Below the pieces are notes generated by a model. That model did no database searches, was not told where the DNA came from, and was given only the letters and a program-made list of their open reading frames with translations. Below are positions 1-7,226 of a stretch of DNA of 16,675 nucleotides, in pieces (position 1 is the stretch's first letter; every line of letters begins with the position of its first letter). Source of the DNA: an uncultured Eubacteriales bacterium (GTDB lineage Bacteria; Bacillota; Clostridia; Oscillospirales; Oscillospiraceae); contig CAJKSU010000040.1 of the NCBI GenBank assembly GCA_905202605.1, forward strand, positions 1-16,675, given 5' to 3'. Both the position numbers and the translations under genes were made by a program.

Positions 1-50
1 CCCTGTATTCAGCTTGGTAAGCTGATGTTCTGCCATTGAACTACACCCGC
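1..50 (-). tRNA. tRNA-Gly with anticodon ACC, 3' part beyond the window
   Basis: Read on the minus strand, this is the 5' two thirds of a tRNA: acceptor strand GCGGGTG, TA, a D arm GTTC-AATGGCA-GAAC, then anticodon stem TCAGC/GCTGA around the loop TTACCAA, followed by ATACA and the start of the T arm. The body matches bacterial tRNA-Gly (G1-C2 start, C35 and C36). The anticodon occupies 18-16 and reads ACC, which decodes GGU, instead of the usual GCC or TCC. The T arm, acceptor 3' strand and discriminator base lie outside the window, so integrity cannot be judged. Confidence 0.85.
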
Positions 51-62
51 AATGTGTCATTG

Positions 63-91
63 ATTATAGCACGGAGAAATGGAAAATGCAA
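63..91 (-). promoter_or_regulatory. Promoter of the tRNA-Gly gene
   Basis: On the minus strand TTGCAT (91-86) and a perfect TATAAT (68-63) are separated by 17 bases, and the tRNA begins about 13 bases after the -10 box. A- and T-tracts at about 100-112, just upstream of the -35, look like an UP element, as is common for stable-RNA promoters. The promoter fires away from the rnf promoter. Confidence 0.65.
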
Positions 92-135
92 GTGTCAAAT
101 GAAAAAATTTTTCGATCCGTGGTGTAAAATGCATA

Positions 136-165
136 TGGACAAACCCCAATGTATCATGGTATGAT
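136..165 (+). promoter_or_regulatory. Probable promoter of the rnf operon
   Basis: TGGACA (136-141) and TATGAT (160-165), each five of six to consensus, are separated by 18 bases. Transcription would start near 172, leaving a leader of about 65 bases before rnfC. No other good promoter was seen between the tRNA promoter and rnfC. Confidence 0.55.
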
Positions 166-178
166 ATACAAGTTGATT

Positions 179-207
179 TGCGCCTGTTTTATCAGGAATT
201 TGGCGCA
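179..207 (+). other. 5' leader stem-loop of the rnf transcript
   Basis: TGCGCC (179-184) pairs perfectly with GGCGCA (202-207). A second nested possibility is CCTG/CAGG inside the loop. The hairpin would lie within the first ten bases of the predicted transcript and leave the rnfC ribosome binding site free, which suits an mRNA-stabilising end better than a translational switch. The function is inferred. Confidence 0.35.
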
Positions 208-235
208 GACAGATGAATTATGAGAGGTGAAGAAT

Positions 236-1549
236 ATGGCTGGTTTTTTCGGCGGGGTACATCCCAACGATAAAAAATCTCTGTCCTGTGAGATGGCCAT
301 AGAACGTCTTCCGGCACCAAAAACTGTGGTGATTCCCATGTCCATGCACATCGGCGCACCCTGTAAGCCCTTGGTGAAGAAGGGAGACATGGTTACGGTG
401 GGCCAGAAGATCGGTGATAATACCGGGCTTTGCGTCCCGATCCATGCGTCCGCGTCCGGAAAGGTTCTGGCGGTGGAGGCGCGGCCCCACCCCAACGGTA
501 CAAATGTGATGTCTGTGGTCATTGAAAATGATTTTCAGGATACACTGTGTGAAACGGTGCAGCCCCGGCAGTCCATCGAGGGACTGAGCGCGGAGGAGCT
601 GACAGCCATCATTCACGAAGCGGGAATCGCCGGTATGGGCGGCGCAACCTTCCCGACGGACGTGAAAATCTCCAGCGGTGTTGGAAAGCTGGACACGATC
701 ATTGTCAACGCGGCGGAGTGCGAGCCTTATATCACCTCCGATGACCGGCTGCTCCGGGAGACGCCGGAGCGGGTGCTGGAGGGACTGCGAATTCTGCTTC
801 GCATCTTTGGACTGGATAAGGGCTATATCGGTATCGAGGCGAATAAGAAAACTGCAATTTCCATCCTGCAGGAGAAATGTCCCGCCGGAGGCGATATCGT
901 GGTGCAGGTACTGAAGACCCGGTATCCTCAGGGCGCGGAAAAACAACTGATTCAGACGGTGACCGGCCGTCAGGTGCCGCCCGGCGGTCTGCCCGCGGCG
1001 GTGGGCTGCGGCGTGTTCAACGCGGCAACCTGTGCGGCAATTTACGATGCGGTCTATCTGGGCATGCCGCTGGTGCAGCGCGGTGTCACGGTGACCGGCG
1101 AGGCCATCAAGAACCCGAAGAACTTTATTGCGCCCATCGGTACGCCCTTTGCCGATCTGATCGAAGCGGCGGGCGGCTTTGTCTCGGATCCCTATAAGGT
1201 GTTGACTGGCGGCCCCATGATGGGCATGACGCAGTTCGATCTCAGTGTTCCGGTAATCAAGGGAACCAATGCGGTGACCTGCTTCACCCAGAAACAGCGC
1301 GTGGAGGCAAAGACACCTCACTGCATCCGCTGCGGGCGCTGCGTGGGGGTATGCCCCATGCACCTGATGCCCCTGTATCTCTATCAGGCGGAGCGGAGAG
1401 ACAATGTGGACGAGCTGAATCGCAGAAATATCACCGACTGCATCGAGTGCGGCTCCTGTGCGTACATCTGTCCTGCCAGAATCCCACTGGTACAGAGCTT
1501 TAAAAACGGCAAGGCAAAGGTCAAGGCGGCCTCTGCAAAGAAGAATTAA
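236..1549 (+). CDS. rnfC: Rnf complex subunit RnfC
   Basis: RnfC is the peripheral, NADH-side subunit of the membrane ferredoxin:NAD+ oxidoreductase, which uses electrons from reduced ferredoxin to make NADH while pumping Na+ or H+. This 437-residue protein has the N-terminal GGVHP start, an NADH/FMN-binding glycine segment GMGGATFP at about 133-140 shared with NuoF-like proteins, and two [4Fe-4S] motifs: CIRCGRCVGVCP (C363, C366, C369, C373) and CIECGSCAYICP (C402, C405, C408, C412). The ATG at 236 is preferred over an in-frame GTG at 227 because AGAGG (223-227) lies eight bases before the ATG, whereas the GTG overlaps it. It is the first gene of rnfCDGEAB, the order usual in clostridia. The lysine-rich tail after about 423 is short and low in complexity. 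Confidence 0.97.
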   Translation: MAGFFGGVHPNDKKSLSCEMAIERLPAPKTVVIPMSMHIGAPCKPLVKKGDMVTVGQKIGDNTGLCVPIHASASGKVLAVEARPHPNGTNVMSVVIENDFQDTLCETVQPRQSIEGLSAEELTAIIHEAGIAGMGGATFPTDVKISSGVGKLDTIIVNAAECEPYITSDDRLLRETPERVLEGLRILLRIFGLDKGYIGIEANKKTAISILQEKCPAGGDIVVQVLKTRYPQGAEKQLIQTVTGRQVPPGGLPAAVGCGVFNAATCAAIYDAVYLGMPLVQRGVTVTGEAIKNPKNFIAPIGTPFADLIEAAGGFVSDPYKVLTGGPMMGMTQFDLSVPVIKGTNAVTCFTQKQRVEAKTPHCIRCGRCVGVCPMHLMPLYLYQAERRDNVDELNRRNITDCIECGSCAYICPARIPLVQSFKNGKAKVKAASAKKN

Positions 1550-1562
1550 GGAGGCGCAGAAA

Positions 1563-2555
1563 ATGGATCAAGAAAAACTGAATCTGACGGTATCCTGCTC
1601 GCCTCATGTCCATGCGCCGGACGGTACCAGAGATATTATGCTGGACGTGGTTATTGCACTGATCCCGGCGCTCATCGGCGGAATATTCTATTTTGGTATG
1701 CGCAGTCTGTGCATTGCGGCGGTTTCCGTGGCGGCCTGCGTGGTGTTCGAGTATCTCTATCGCAAGCTTTTGAAGAAGGACAACACCGTTCCGGACTGCT
1801 CCGCTGTTGTGACCGGCCTGCTGCTGGCGATGGTTTGCCCGGTGACCATTCCCTATTGGACACTGGTGATCGGCGATTTCTTCGCTATCGTTGTGGTAAA
1901 GCAGCTGTTCGGCGGCATTGGTTGCAACTTCCTGAACCCGGCGCTGGCAGGACGTGCGTTCCTGTTCTCCTACCCGGTGATTATGACCACTTGGGTAGCG
2001 CCTTATACCTCTCTGAATCTGATTGGCTCCAATGCCGATGCTGTAACCGCCGCAACGCCTATGAGCTATCTGCATCAGGGCATGCTGCCGGACACCAGCG
2101 TGATGAGCAGCTTTCTGGGCAGTGTAGGCGGCTGCATGGGCGAAACCTCTGCGGTGCTCCTGCTGCTGGGCGGCGCTTATCTGCTGGTGCGGAAGGTAAT
2201 CTCCGCCAGAATCCCCGTGGCTTACATTGCAACGGTGGCAGTGATTGCACTGCTGTTCCCTCAGGGCAACGACCGGCTCCAGTGGCTGGGCTATCAGGTG
2301 TTCTCCGGCGGATTGATGCTGGGTGCCATCTTTATGGCAACTGACTACGCCACCTCTCCGGTGACCAAGGGCGGTCAGATCGTCTATGGCATCGGCTGCG
2401 GCCTGATTACCATGTTCATCCGCTACTTCGGCTCCTATGCCGAGGGCGTCAGCTATGCCATCCTGATTATGAACATTGCGGTACTGCTGCTGGATAAGAT
2501 CGGCGTACCCAAGCGCTTCGGCTATGTGAAGCCCGGGAAGGAGGCTGCGAAATGA
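1563..2555 (+). CDS. rnfD: Rnf complex subunit RnfD
   Basis: RnfD is an integral membrane subunit of Rnf, related to NqrB, that carries covalently bound FMN and takes part in electron transfer coupled to ion pumping. The 330-residue product has about eight to ten hydrophobic segments. It contains the motif T-A-A-T-P at 162-166; by family comparison T165 is the threonine that carries FMN through a phosphoester bond. The conserved stretch NFLNPALAGRAFL lies at about 123-135. An AAGGAGG ribosome binding site spans the end of rnfC and sets the ATG at 1563; the same frame is open further upstream, but that part overlaps rnfC and is not expected to be translated. The stop overlaps the rnfG start by four bases (ATGA), suggesting translational coupling. 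Confidence 0.97.
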   Translation: MDQEKLNLTVSCSPHVHAPDGTRDIMLDVVIALIPALIGGIFYFGMRSLCIAAVSVAACVVFEYLYRKLLKKDNTVPDCSAVVTGLLLAMVCPVTIPYWTLVIGDFFAIVVVKQLFGGIGCNFLNPALAGRAFLFSYPVIMTTWVAPYTSLNLIGSNADAVTAATPMSYLHQGMLPDTSVMSSFLGSVGGCMGETSAVLLLLGGAYLLVRKVISARIPVAYIATVAVIALLFPQGNDRLQWLGYQVFSGGLMLGAIFMATDYATSPVTKGGQIVYGIGCGLITMFIRYFGSYAEGVSYAILIMNIAVLLLDKIGVPKRFGYVKPGKEAAK

Positions 2556-3103
2556 GCAAGGAAAAGAGCAGCACAGGCTATTATGTAAAGCTGACGCTGA
2601 CGCTACTGATCATTTCCGCAGTGGTGTCCGGGCTGCTGGGTCTGACCAATTACATCACGGCGGACAGGATCGCAGCCATCAATGCGGATAAAACCGCGGC
2701 CTCTATGAAAGAGGTTCTCCCGGCGGATTCCTATACCCAGCTGGACTATCCCGCCACTGGCAGTCAGGCCAACGTGGCGGCTGTGTATCAGGCGGACGAT
2801 AAGGGCTATGTGATTGAGGTAACGCCCTCCGGCTTCGGCGGTACCATTGATATGGTGGTGGGTGTCGGAACCGACGGTACGGTGACCGGCGTCTCCATCA
2901 TCAGAATGTCGGAGACCTCCGGACTGGGCGCCAATGCCAGCAAGGAGAGCTTCCGCAGCCAGTATGTGGGCAAGTCCGGTGAGCTGGCGGTGAGCAAGGA
3001 CGGCGGCGAGATCGACGCACTGACCGGTGCGACCATCACCTCCCGTGCGGTGACCTCCGGCGTCAATACGGCGCTGGTGGTGGCTGCGGAAATGCAGGAC
3101 TGA
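2552..3103 (+). CDS. rnfG: Rnf complex subunit RnfG, FMN-binding
   Basis: RnfG is anchored by one N-terminal membrane helix (about 12-33) and exposes an FMN-binding domain outside the cytoplasm; flavin is attached by the ApbE flavin transferase. In the 183-residue protein the signature L-T-G-A-T-I-T-S lies at 157-164, with T161 the expected FMN-bearing threonine. The preceding segment SETSGLGA (120-127) is also typical of the FMN-binding domain family (PF04205). The start overlaps rnfD by four bases and follows a GGGAAGGAGG-like site inside the end of rnfD. No apbE is visible in the window, so the transferase must be encoded elsewhere. Confidence 0.96.
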   Translation: MSKEKSSTGYYVKLTLTLLIISAVVSGLLGLTNYITADRIAAINADKTAASMKEVLPADSYTQLDYPATGSQANVAAVYQADDKGYVIEVTPSGFGGTIDMVVGVGTDGTVTGVSIIRMSETSGLGANASKESFRSQYVGKSGELAVSKDGGEIDALTGATITSRAVTSGVNTALVVAAEMQD

Positions 3104-3116
3104 GGAGGAATGAAGT

Positions 3117-3752
3117 ATGGATATTAAAAAGCAATTCAAAGACGGACTTCTGACTCAGAACCCGGTACTGGTACAACTGCTGGGCATGTGCTCCACCATG
3201 GCAATTACCACCACGCTGTTCAACGGTATTGGCATGGGCCTGTGCGTCACGATTATTCTGATCTGCTCCAACGTGGTCATTTCTCTGCTCAGAAAGGTGA
3301 TCCCCTCGAAGATCCGTATCGCGGCGTATGTTGTAGTCATTGCAGGCTTTGTTACCATTGTGGATCTTTTGATGCAGGCTTATCTGCCTGCGCTCAGTGA
3401 ATCTCTGGGCATCTTTATCCCGCTGATCGTGGTCAACTGCATTATTCTGGGCCGAGCCGAGGCGTTTGCTTCCAAGAATTCCGTGGCGGCTTCTGCGCTG
3501 GACGGCGTGTTTCAGGGGCTGGGCTATACCATCGTTCTAGTGGTCATGTGTGTAGTGCGAGAGCTGCTGGGCAGCGGTACCTTTGGCGGCGGCATTCTGG
3601 GCGTAGATGGCGCCGGTATCCGGATCCTTCCGGAGCAGTTTCTGGCAATGATGATGATCCTTCCGGTGGGAGGCTTCCTGACGCTGGGTGTGCTGATCGC
3701 CGTGGTTCAGTATTTCCTGAATAAAAGCAAGAAAGGAGCAGATCAGAAATGA
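3117..3752 (+). CDS. rnfE: Rnf complex subunit RnfE
   Basis: RnfE is a polytopic inner subunit of Rnf, paralogous to RnfA and NqrD; the pair forms the membrane core that holds a [2Fe-2S] centre and lies on the ion path. The 211-residue product has about six hydrophobic helices. It shows the family segments NPVLVQLLGMCSTMAIT near 14-30, with the cysteine expected for the shared cluster, and a second conserved IPLIVVNCIILGRAEAFA segment near 101-118 with the partner cysteine. The start is set by GAGGAGG about eight bases upstream. It overlaps rnfA by four bases. The charged lysine-rich C-terminus lies on the cytoplasmic side by the positive-inside rule. Confidence 0.96.
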   Translation: MDIKKQFKDGLLTQNPVLVQLLGMCSTMAITTTLFNGIGMGLCVTIILICSNVVISLLRKVIPSKIRIAAYVVVIAGFVTIVDLLMQAYLPALSESLGIFIPLIVVNCIILGRAEAFASKNSVAASALDGVFQGLGYTIVLVVMCVVRELLGSGTFGGGILGVDGAGIRILPEQFLAMMMILPVGGFLTLGVLIAVVQYFLNKSKKGADQK

Positions 3753-4336
3753 GTATTACCAGTCTTCTTTCCATTGCAATTGGGGCCATTCTGGTCAATA
3801 ACTTTATTCTGTCACAGTTCCTTGGCATTTGCCCGTTTATGGGCGTATCCCGGAAAATGGATACGGCGTTGGGCATGGGGGCAGCGGTTACCTTCGTTAT
3901 GGGTGTTGCCTCTGCGGTGACCTATGCAGTGAACCTGCTGCTGGTAAAGCTGGGGCTGGGGTATATGCAGACCGTTGCGTACATTCTGGTCATTGCGGCA
4001 CTGGTGCAGTTTATTGAAATGTTCCTCCAAAAGGCGATGCCTGCGCTGTACTCCGCACTGGGCATTTACCTGCCGCTGATTACCACCAACTGCGCGGTAC
4101 TGGGCGTGGCACTGCAAAATACCCAGAACGGCTACAACTTCATCGAGAGTGTGGTATACGGCGTCACCGGAGGACTGGGCTTCACCCTCGCAATTTTCCT
4201 GTTTGCCTCGGTGCGGGAGCGGCTGGACAGCAGCGGCGACTGCCCCAAGTGCTTTGAGGGCTTCCCGCTGGCACTGATGGCGGCGGGCCTGATTGCCCTG
4301 GCCTTTATGGGCTTTCAGGGACTGAAGGTCTTTTAA
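3749..4336 (+). CDS. rnfA: Rnf complex subunit RnfA
   Basis: RnfA is the second small polytopic core subunit of Rnf, paralogous to RnfE with inverted topology. The 195-residue protein has about six hydrophobic segments. It carries the characteristic NNFILSQFLGICPFMGVS near 15-32 and PLITTNCAVLGVAL near 109-122. The two cysteines in these segments correspond to those that, with RnfE, coordinate a membrane-embedded [2Fe-2S] cluster in solved Rnf/Nqr structures (family knowledge). AAAGGAG inside the end of rnfE provides the ribosome binding site, and the ATGA overlap with rnfE suggests stoichiometric coupled translation. Confidence 0.96.
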   Translation: MSITSLLSIAIGAILVNNFILSQFLGICPFMGVSRKMDTALGMGAAVTFVMGVASAVTYAVNLLLVKLGLGYMQTVAYILVIAALVQFIEMFLQKAMPALYSALGIYLPLITTNCAVLGVALQNTQNGYNFIESVVYGVTGGLGFTLAIFLFASVRERLDSSGDCPKCFEGFPLALMAAGLIALAFMGFQGLKVF

Positions 4337-4350
4337 GGAGGCGAATCGGA

Positions 4351-5175
4351 ATGAATATCATATATGCGATTGCCGTATTGGGCATTATGGGCGGTTTGTT
4401 CGGACTGCTGCTGGCGGTGGCCTCCAAGGTGTTTGCGGTGGAAAAGGATGAGCGGCTGGAGCCAATCATCGAAGCGCTGCCCGGCGCCAACTGCGGCGGC
4501 TGCGGCTACAGCGGCTGCGCCGGTTATGCGCAGGCGGTCATTGACGGCTCGGCTCCGCTGGGGCTTTGCGCCGCTGGCGGCAAGGAGAGCGTGGACAAGA
4601 TCGCTGCGATCATGGGCGTGGAGTCCGTGGAAATGACTCGTCAGGTCGCGCTGGTCAAGTGCCGCGGACACCAGGCCTCCAAAAAGGGAGTCTATGAGGG
4701 CATTCAGGATTGTGCTGCTGCGGCAAAGATTTTAGGCAACGGCCCCAACTACTGCAGCTATGGCTGTCTGGGCTTTGGCAACTGCGTCAAGGCCTGTCCG
4801 GAGGGCGCAATCTCCGTGGAGGACGGCGTTGCCAAGGTAGATCATGAGAAGTGCATCGGCTGTATGGCCTGTGCCGCGGCCTGCCCCAGAGGGATCATTG
4901 AGGCGGTGCCTTACGATCAGGACATTGTAGTGGCCTGCTCCTCGAAGGAAAAGGGCGCTGCGCTGCGGAAGTTCTGCGATATCGGCTGCATCGGCTGTAA
5001 GCTCTGCGAGAGAACCTGCCAGCATGACGCCATCCACGTAGTGGACAATCTGGCGGTAATCGACTATACCAAGTGCGTCAGCTGCTCGGAGTGCGCAGAG
5101 AAGTGTCCCCGGCATCTGATTGCTGACGCAAATCTCAAAACAGAATTTAATACGGTAGAGGCAAAGCCGAGATAA
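4351..5175 (+). CDS. rnfB: Rnf complex subunit RnfB, polyferredoxin
   Basis: RnfB is the subunit that accepts electrons from reduced ferredoxin. The 274-residue product has one N-terminal membrane helix (about 3-27) and then a [4Fe-4S] domain with C48, C51, C56 and C73. A ferredoxin-like segment with C135, C139, C145 and C149 follows, then a classic CxxCxxCxxxCP at C168-C178. Further cysteines lie at C196, C209, C213, C216, C219 and C223, and a last CxxCxxCxxxCP spans C242-C252. The count fits the multi-cluster RnfB of clostridia, which is longer than the enterobacterial RsxB. AAGGAGG overlapping the rnfA stop sets the ATG. It is the last gene of the operon. Confidence 0.96.
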   Translation: MNIIYAIAVLGIMGGLFGLLLAVASKVFAVEKDERLEPIIEALPGANCGGCGYSGCAGYAQAVIDGSAPLGLCAAGGKESVDKIAAIMGVESVEMTRQVALVKCRGHQASKKGVYEGIQDCAAAAKILGNGPNYCSYGCLGFGNCVKACPEGAISVEDGVAKVDHEKCIGCMACAAACPRGIIEAVPYDQDIVVACSSKEKGAALRKFCDIGCIGCKLCERTCQHDAIHVVDNLAVIDYTKCVSCSECAEKCPRHLIADANLKTEFNTVEAKPR

Positions 5176-5193
5176 TCCCGGATATCCAGAAAC

Positions 5194-5220
5194 ACAGCCA
5201 CCGGCTTCGCCGGTGGCTGT
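5194..5220 (+). terminator. Hairpin after the rnf operon
   Basis: ACAGCCACCGGC (5194-5205) pairs perfectly over 12 bases with 5209-5220 around a TTC loop, 18 bases after the rnfB stop. No clear T-run follows, so this may act as a 3' stabiliser or a hairpin-dependent pause site rather than a textbook terminator. A further 8-base inverted repeat, TCCGGTTT (5250-5257) with AAACCGGA (5302-5309), follows in the same spacer. Confidence 0.6.
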
Positions 5221-5332
5221 CAGTGTGTTCCAAGCCAGTCTTTTCTGGGTCCGGTTTACTTTTGAATCACTGGGTAGAGAATGCCAGTTTCCTTGAATTG
5301 AAAACCGGAGTTTTCGGATAATCGGATAAGCT

Positions 5333-5354
5333 GAGCTGCCCCGAAGGGCAGCTC
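5333..5354 (-). terminator. Hairpin after the symporter gene, UUCG loop on the minus strand
   Basis: GAGCTGCCC (5333-5341) and GGGCAGCTC (5346-5354) form a perfect 9-base stem. Read on the minus strand the loop is TTCG closed by C-G, the exceptionally stable cUUCGg tetraloop. It starts about 16 bases after the symporter stop. The minus-strand sequence after the stem lacks a strong T-run, so termination efficiency is uncertain; it could also serve the plus strand, where CTTTGTATT follows. Confidence 0.55.
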
Positions 5355-5370
5355 TTTGTATTATGCGTTC

Positions 5371-6804
5371 TCAGCGATCCAGCATCACAGAGGGGTGCCT
5401 CCGGCAGGTCAGCAGGCTGACAATGACCAGTGCAAGCAGGCAGGCAATGGCACCGGGAACCGCAGCGCCCAGTCCGAAGGGCTGTCCAATGAGCTTCCAG
5501 CCCACGCACACCACAAATCCAGCTGCCATACCGGAGATGATTCCGGCAGAGGTTGCCTTTTTCCAGAACAGGGCTGCAAATGCAGGCAGTCCGGCTGCTG
5601 CGGCGTAAAAGCTCCATGCGAACATCAGAATGTTATAGGCATTCTTAATATAGAGCGCAATAATCAGTGCGCCGACACTGAGAAAGACAGCAAACAGGCG
5701 GGAAAGACGCATTTCGTTTTTTTCTTTCATGCTGGGATGAAGCGTCTTGCCAATGTCGTGAACACAGGTTTGTACAGAGACGAGCAGATAGCTGTCTGCG
5801 GTCGACATAATAACCGACAGAATTCCCGCCAAAGCCAATCCGGTCAGCCCAATGGGCAATACGGTAATTGCCAGACTGGGAACCACGGCATCGGTGGAGC
5901 CGTACTTTGACAGTACATCATCCCCGACGATTTGATGGGCAATGACCCCCATGAAGAATACCAGTCCAATGGTCAGACCATAGACCACTGTGCCAAGGAA
6001 CATGCCCTCCTTGGCAGCTTTCCGGCTTTTTGCGGCAAAAGCGCGCTGCCACATTTCCGCACCTGCCATCGTAAACACCAGATAGGTGACGATATCACCG
6101 GCGATGTTTCCGTCGATGTAGGGCCTAACCAGCTCCGGATCCAGATTCATGGTGAAATTGGAAATACCGCCGACCTTAATGATCGAAGCGACGGGGATCA
6201 GAATGTACACAAACAGGATCAGCATATAGAACTGGAGCACGTCGGTGTATACCACGCCGAACAAGCCGGAGGTGGCGGTATAGATAATAAACACTGCACA
6301 GGCGATGCAGGCGCCGGCCTCATAGCTCAGCCCCAAATTGCTGCCCAGCATATTGATGATTGTGGCGGTGGCGGTGACCTGAGAGGCCACGGTTCCCATC
6401 ATGGTAAAGGCAACCATCACTGCAAGAATCAGCTTTGCTGCCTTTCCAAACCGGCGCTCAAACAGATCGGGGATAGAGGTGACTCCGTGCTTGATTCCGA
6501 TGTCCGAAATCCGCCCGCAGTAACCGGAAAACAGCAGCATGCCCAGCAGATAGGGGATCGCGGTAAGCACGGCCTTAAAGCCGCTGGAATAGGCAACGCC
6601 GGCTCGTCCCATCAGTCCGCTGCCGCCGATGATGGTTGCGCAGACCGTTGCCATCAGTACCAGCGGGCCGAAGGAACGTCCTGCCACATAGTAATCATCG
6701 GTGTTTTTTACCTTCCGGACTACAAAGACGCCGATGAAGACCATCGCCAGCAGATACGCACCGATGATGCATAAATCTACAATATGAAGTTCACTGTGAT
6801 TCAA
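5371..6804 (-). CDS. Sodium:solute symporter family transporter, substrate unknown
   Basis: This 477-residue polytopic protein belongs to the sodium:solute symporter (SSS, PF00474) family of LeuT-fold secondary transporters. Family features seen are the AGRSFGP segment after the first helix (41-47), the TSGLFGVVYTDVLQ signature (178-191) and STADS in TM8 (334-338), where the serines correspond to the Na2 sodium site of vSGLT. About 12-13 hydrophobic helices are apparent. The start is TTG: AAGGAGG lies eight bases upstream on the minus strand and no ATG is available at that point; the first in-frame ATG is 20 codons further in and would cut off the first helix. The substrate cannot be told from sequence; PanF-like, proline-like and carboxylate carriers all look similar at this level. 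Its convergent neighbour is the ion-pumping Rnf operon, which could supply the sodium gradient. Confidence 0.9.
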   Translation of the reverse strand: MNHSELHIVDLCIIGAYLLAMVFIGVFVVRKVKNTDDYYVAGRSFGPLVLMATVCATIIGGSGLMGRAGVAYSSGFKAVLTAIPYLLGMLLFSGYCGRISDIGIKHGVTSIPDLFERRFGKAAKLILAVMVAFTMMGTVASQVTATATIINMLGSNLGLSYEAGACIACAVFIIYTATSGLFGVVYTDVLQFYMLILFVYILIPVASIIKVGGISNFTMNLDPELVRPYIDGNIAGDIVTYLVFTMAGAEMWQRAFAAKSRKAAKEGMFLGTVVYGLTIGLVFFMGVIAHQIVGDDVLSKYGSTDAVVPSLAITVLPIGLTGLALAGILSVIMSTADSYLLVSVQTCVHDIGKTLHPSMKEKNEMRLSRLFAVFLSVGALIIALYIKNAYNILMFAWSFYAAAAGLPAFAALFWKKATSAGIISGMAAGFVVCVGWKLIGQPFGLGAAVPGAIACLLALVIVSLLTCRRHPSVMLDR

Positions 6805-6851
6805 TCAATTTTCCTCCTTATTCTTAAAATTCTGTGTCGAGAAATCACAAT

Positions 6852-6945
6852 AGAATCACTGCAAACTCTTGCGGGACAAGATAAGCAGGTGATTCTGCTG
6901 TAATCCTCAGTGAATTGGGTGACTCGTCCATTGCTTATCAGTCCC
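6852..6945 (-). promoter_or_regulatory. Structured leader of the symporter transcript with competing helices
   Basis: In the roughly 150-base leader, GTCCC plus TGCTTATC-type arms (6932-6945) pair with 6873-6887: 13 base pairs broken only by a small 1x2 internal loop. A second perfect 8-base pairing, GTGATTCT (6889-6896) with AGAATCAC (6852-6859), uses bases from the loop of the first helix and flanks its other arm. The two therefore form a pseudoknot or are mutually exclusive. No known riboswitch signature (T-box, TPP, SAM, FMN, glycine, lysine, cobalamin) was recognised. The ribosome binding site lies about 40 bases further on. Confidence 0.4.
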
Positions 6946-6964
6946 TTCTGGATAGAATATTTAT

Positions 6965-6994
6965 ATTATAGCATATGGATGGATATGGATTCAA
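6965..6994 (-). promoter_or_regulatory. Probable promoter of the symporter gene
   Basis: On the minus strand TTGAAT (6994-6989) and a perfect TATAAT (6970-6965) are separated by 18 bases. Transcription would begin near 6958, giving a leader of about 150 bases before the TTG start at 6804. Confidence 0.6.
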
Positions 6995-7226
6995 GACAAT
7001 TATATTAGAAAAGGAAATGTTTGAATGCGCATGATCTGATTCGGAAAAAGAAATGGATGGAAGTCTGCGGCACGATGCATTGCGCTTGAAATATAGTTGG
7101 AGCCGCTTCGGGGAATGTAGATGGAGCAGGTATATTTGCTCAGAGGTGAAATAACGGGAAGATGATGCGGGTGGAAAAGAAAGCGAAAAGGATGCAATAG
7201 GAAAATAGCAAAGGAGTTTTGCAAAA
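6995..7226. other. AT-richer spacer with no recognisable gene
   Basis: The stretch between the symporter promoter and the sigma-factor upstream region is visibly less GC-rich than the genes. It holds only tiny open frames (for example 33 codons from ATG at about 7052, without a good ribosome binding site) and no strong hairpin. I see no RNA or protein gene in it. Confidence 0.5.

Noticed and set aside
95..116. Near-palindromic A/T run between the tRNA and rnf promoters as a terminator
   Set aside because: The pairing is almost only A-T with no loop, and no gene ends here. It is better explained as an UP element for the tRNA promoter.
227..235. GTG at 227 as the rnfC start
   Set aside because: The GTG overlaps the AGAGG ribosome binding site; the ATG at 236 has ideal spacing and matches the usual RnfC N-terminus.
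218..1363. Minus-strand open frame of 381 codons opposite rnfC
   Set aside because: It lies antisense to an unambiguous RnfC, its translation is rich in His, Arg and Gln with no family resemblance, and it has no ribosome binding site. It is a by-product of GC-biased third positions.
1458..1562. Upstream extension of the rnfD frame
   Set aside because: It lies inside rnfC and has no family homology; AAGGAGG directly precedes the ATG at 1563.
5356..6774. Plus-strand open frames of 184 and 280 codons opposite the symporter
   Set aside because: They are low in hydrophobic segments and His/Asp/Gln-rich, the mirror of a membrane-protein gene. The minus-strand SSS protein is clear.
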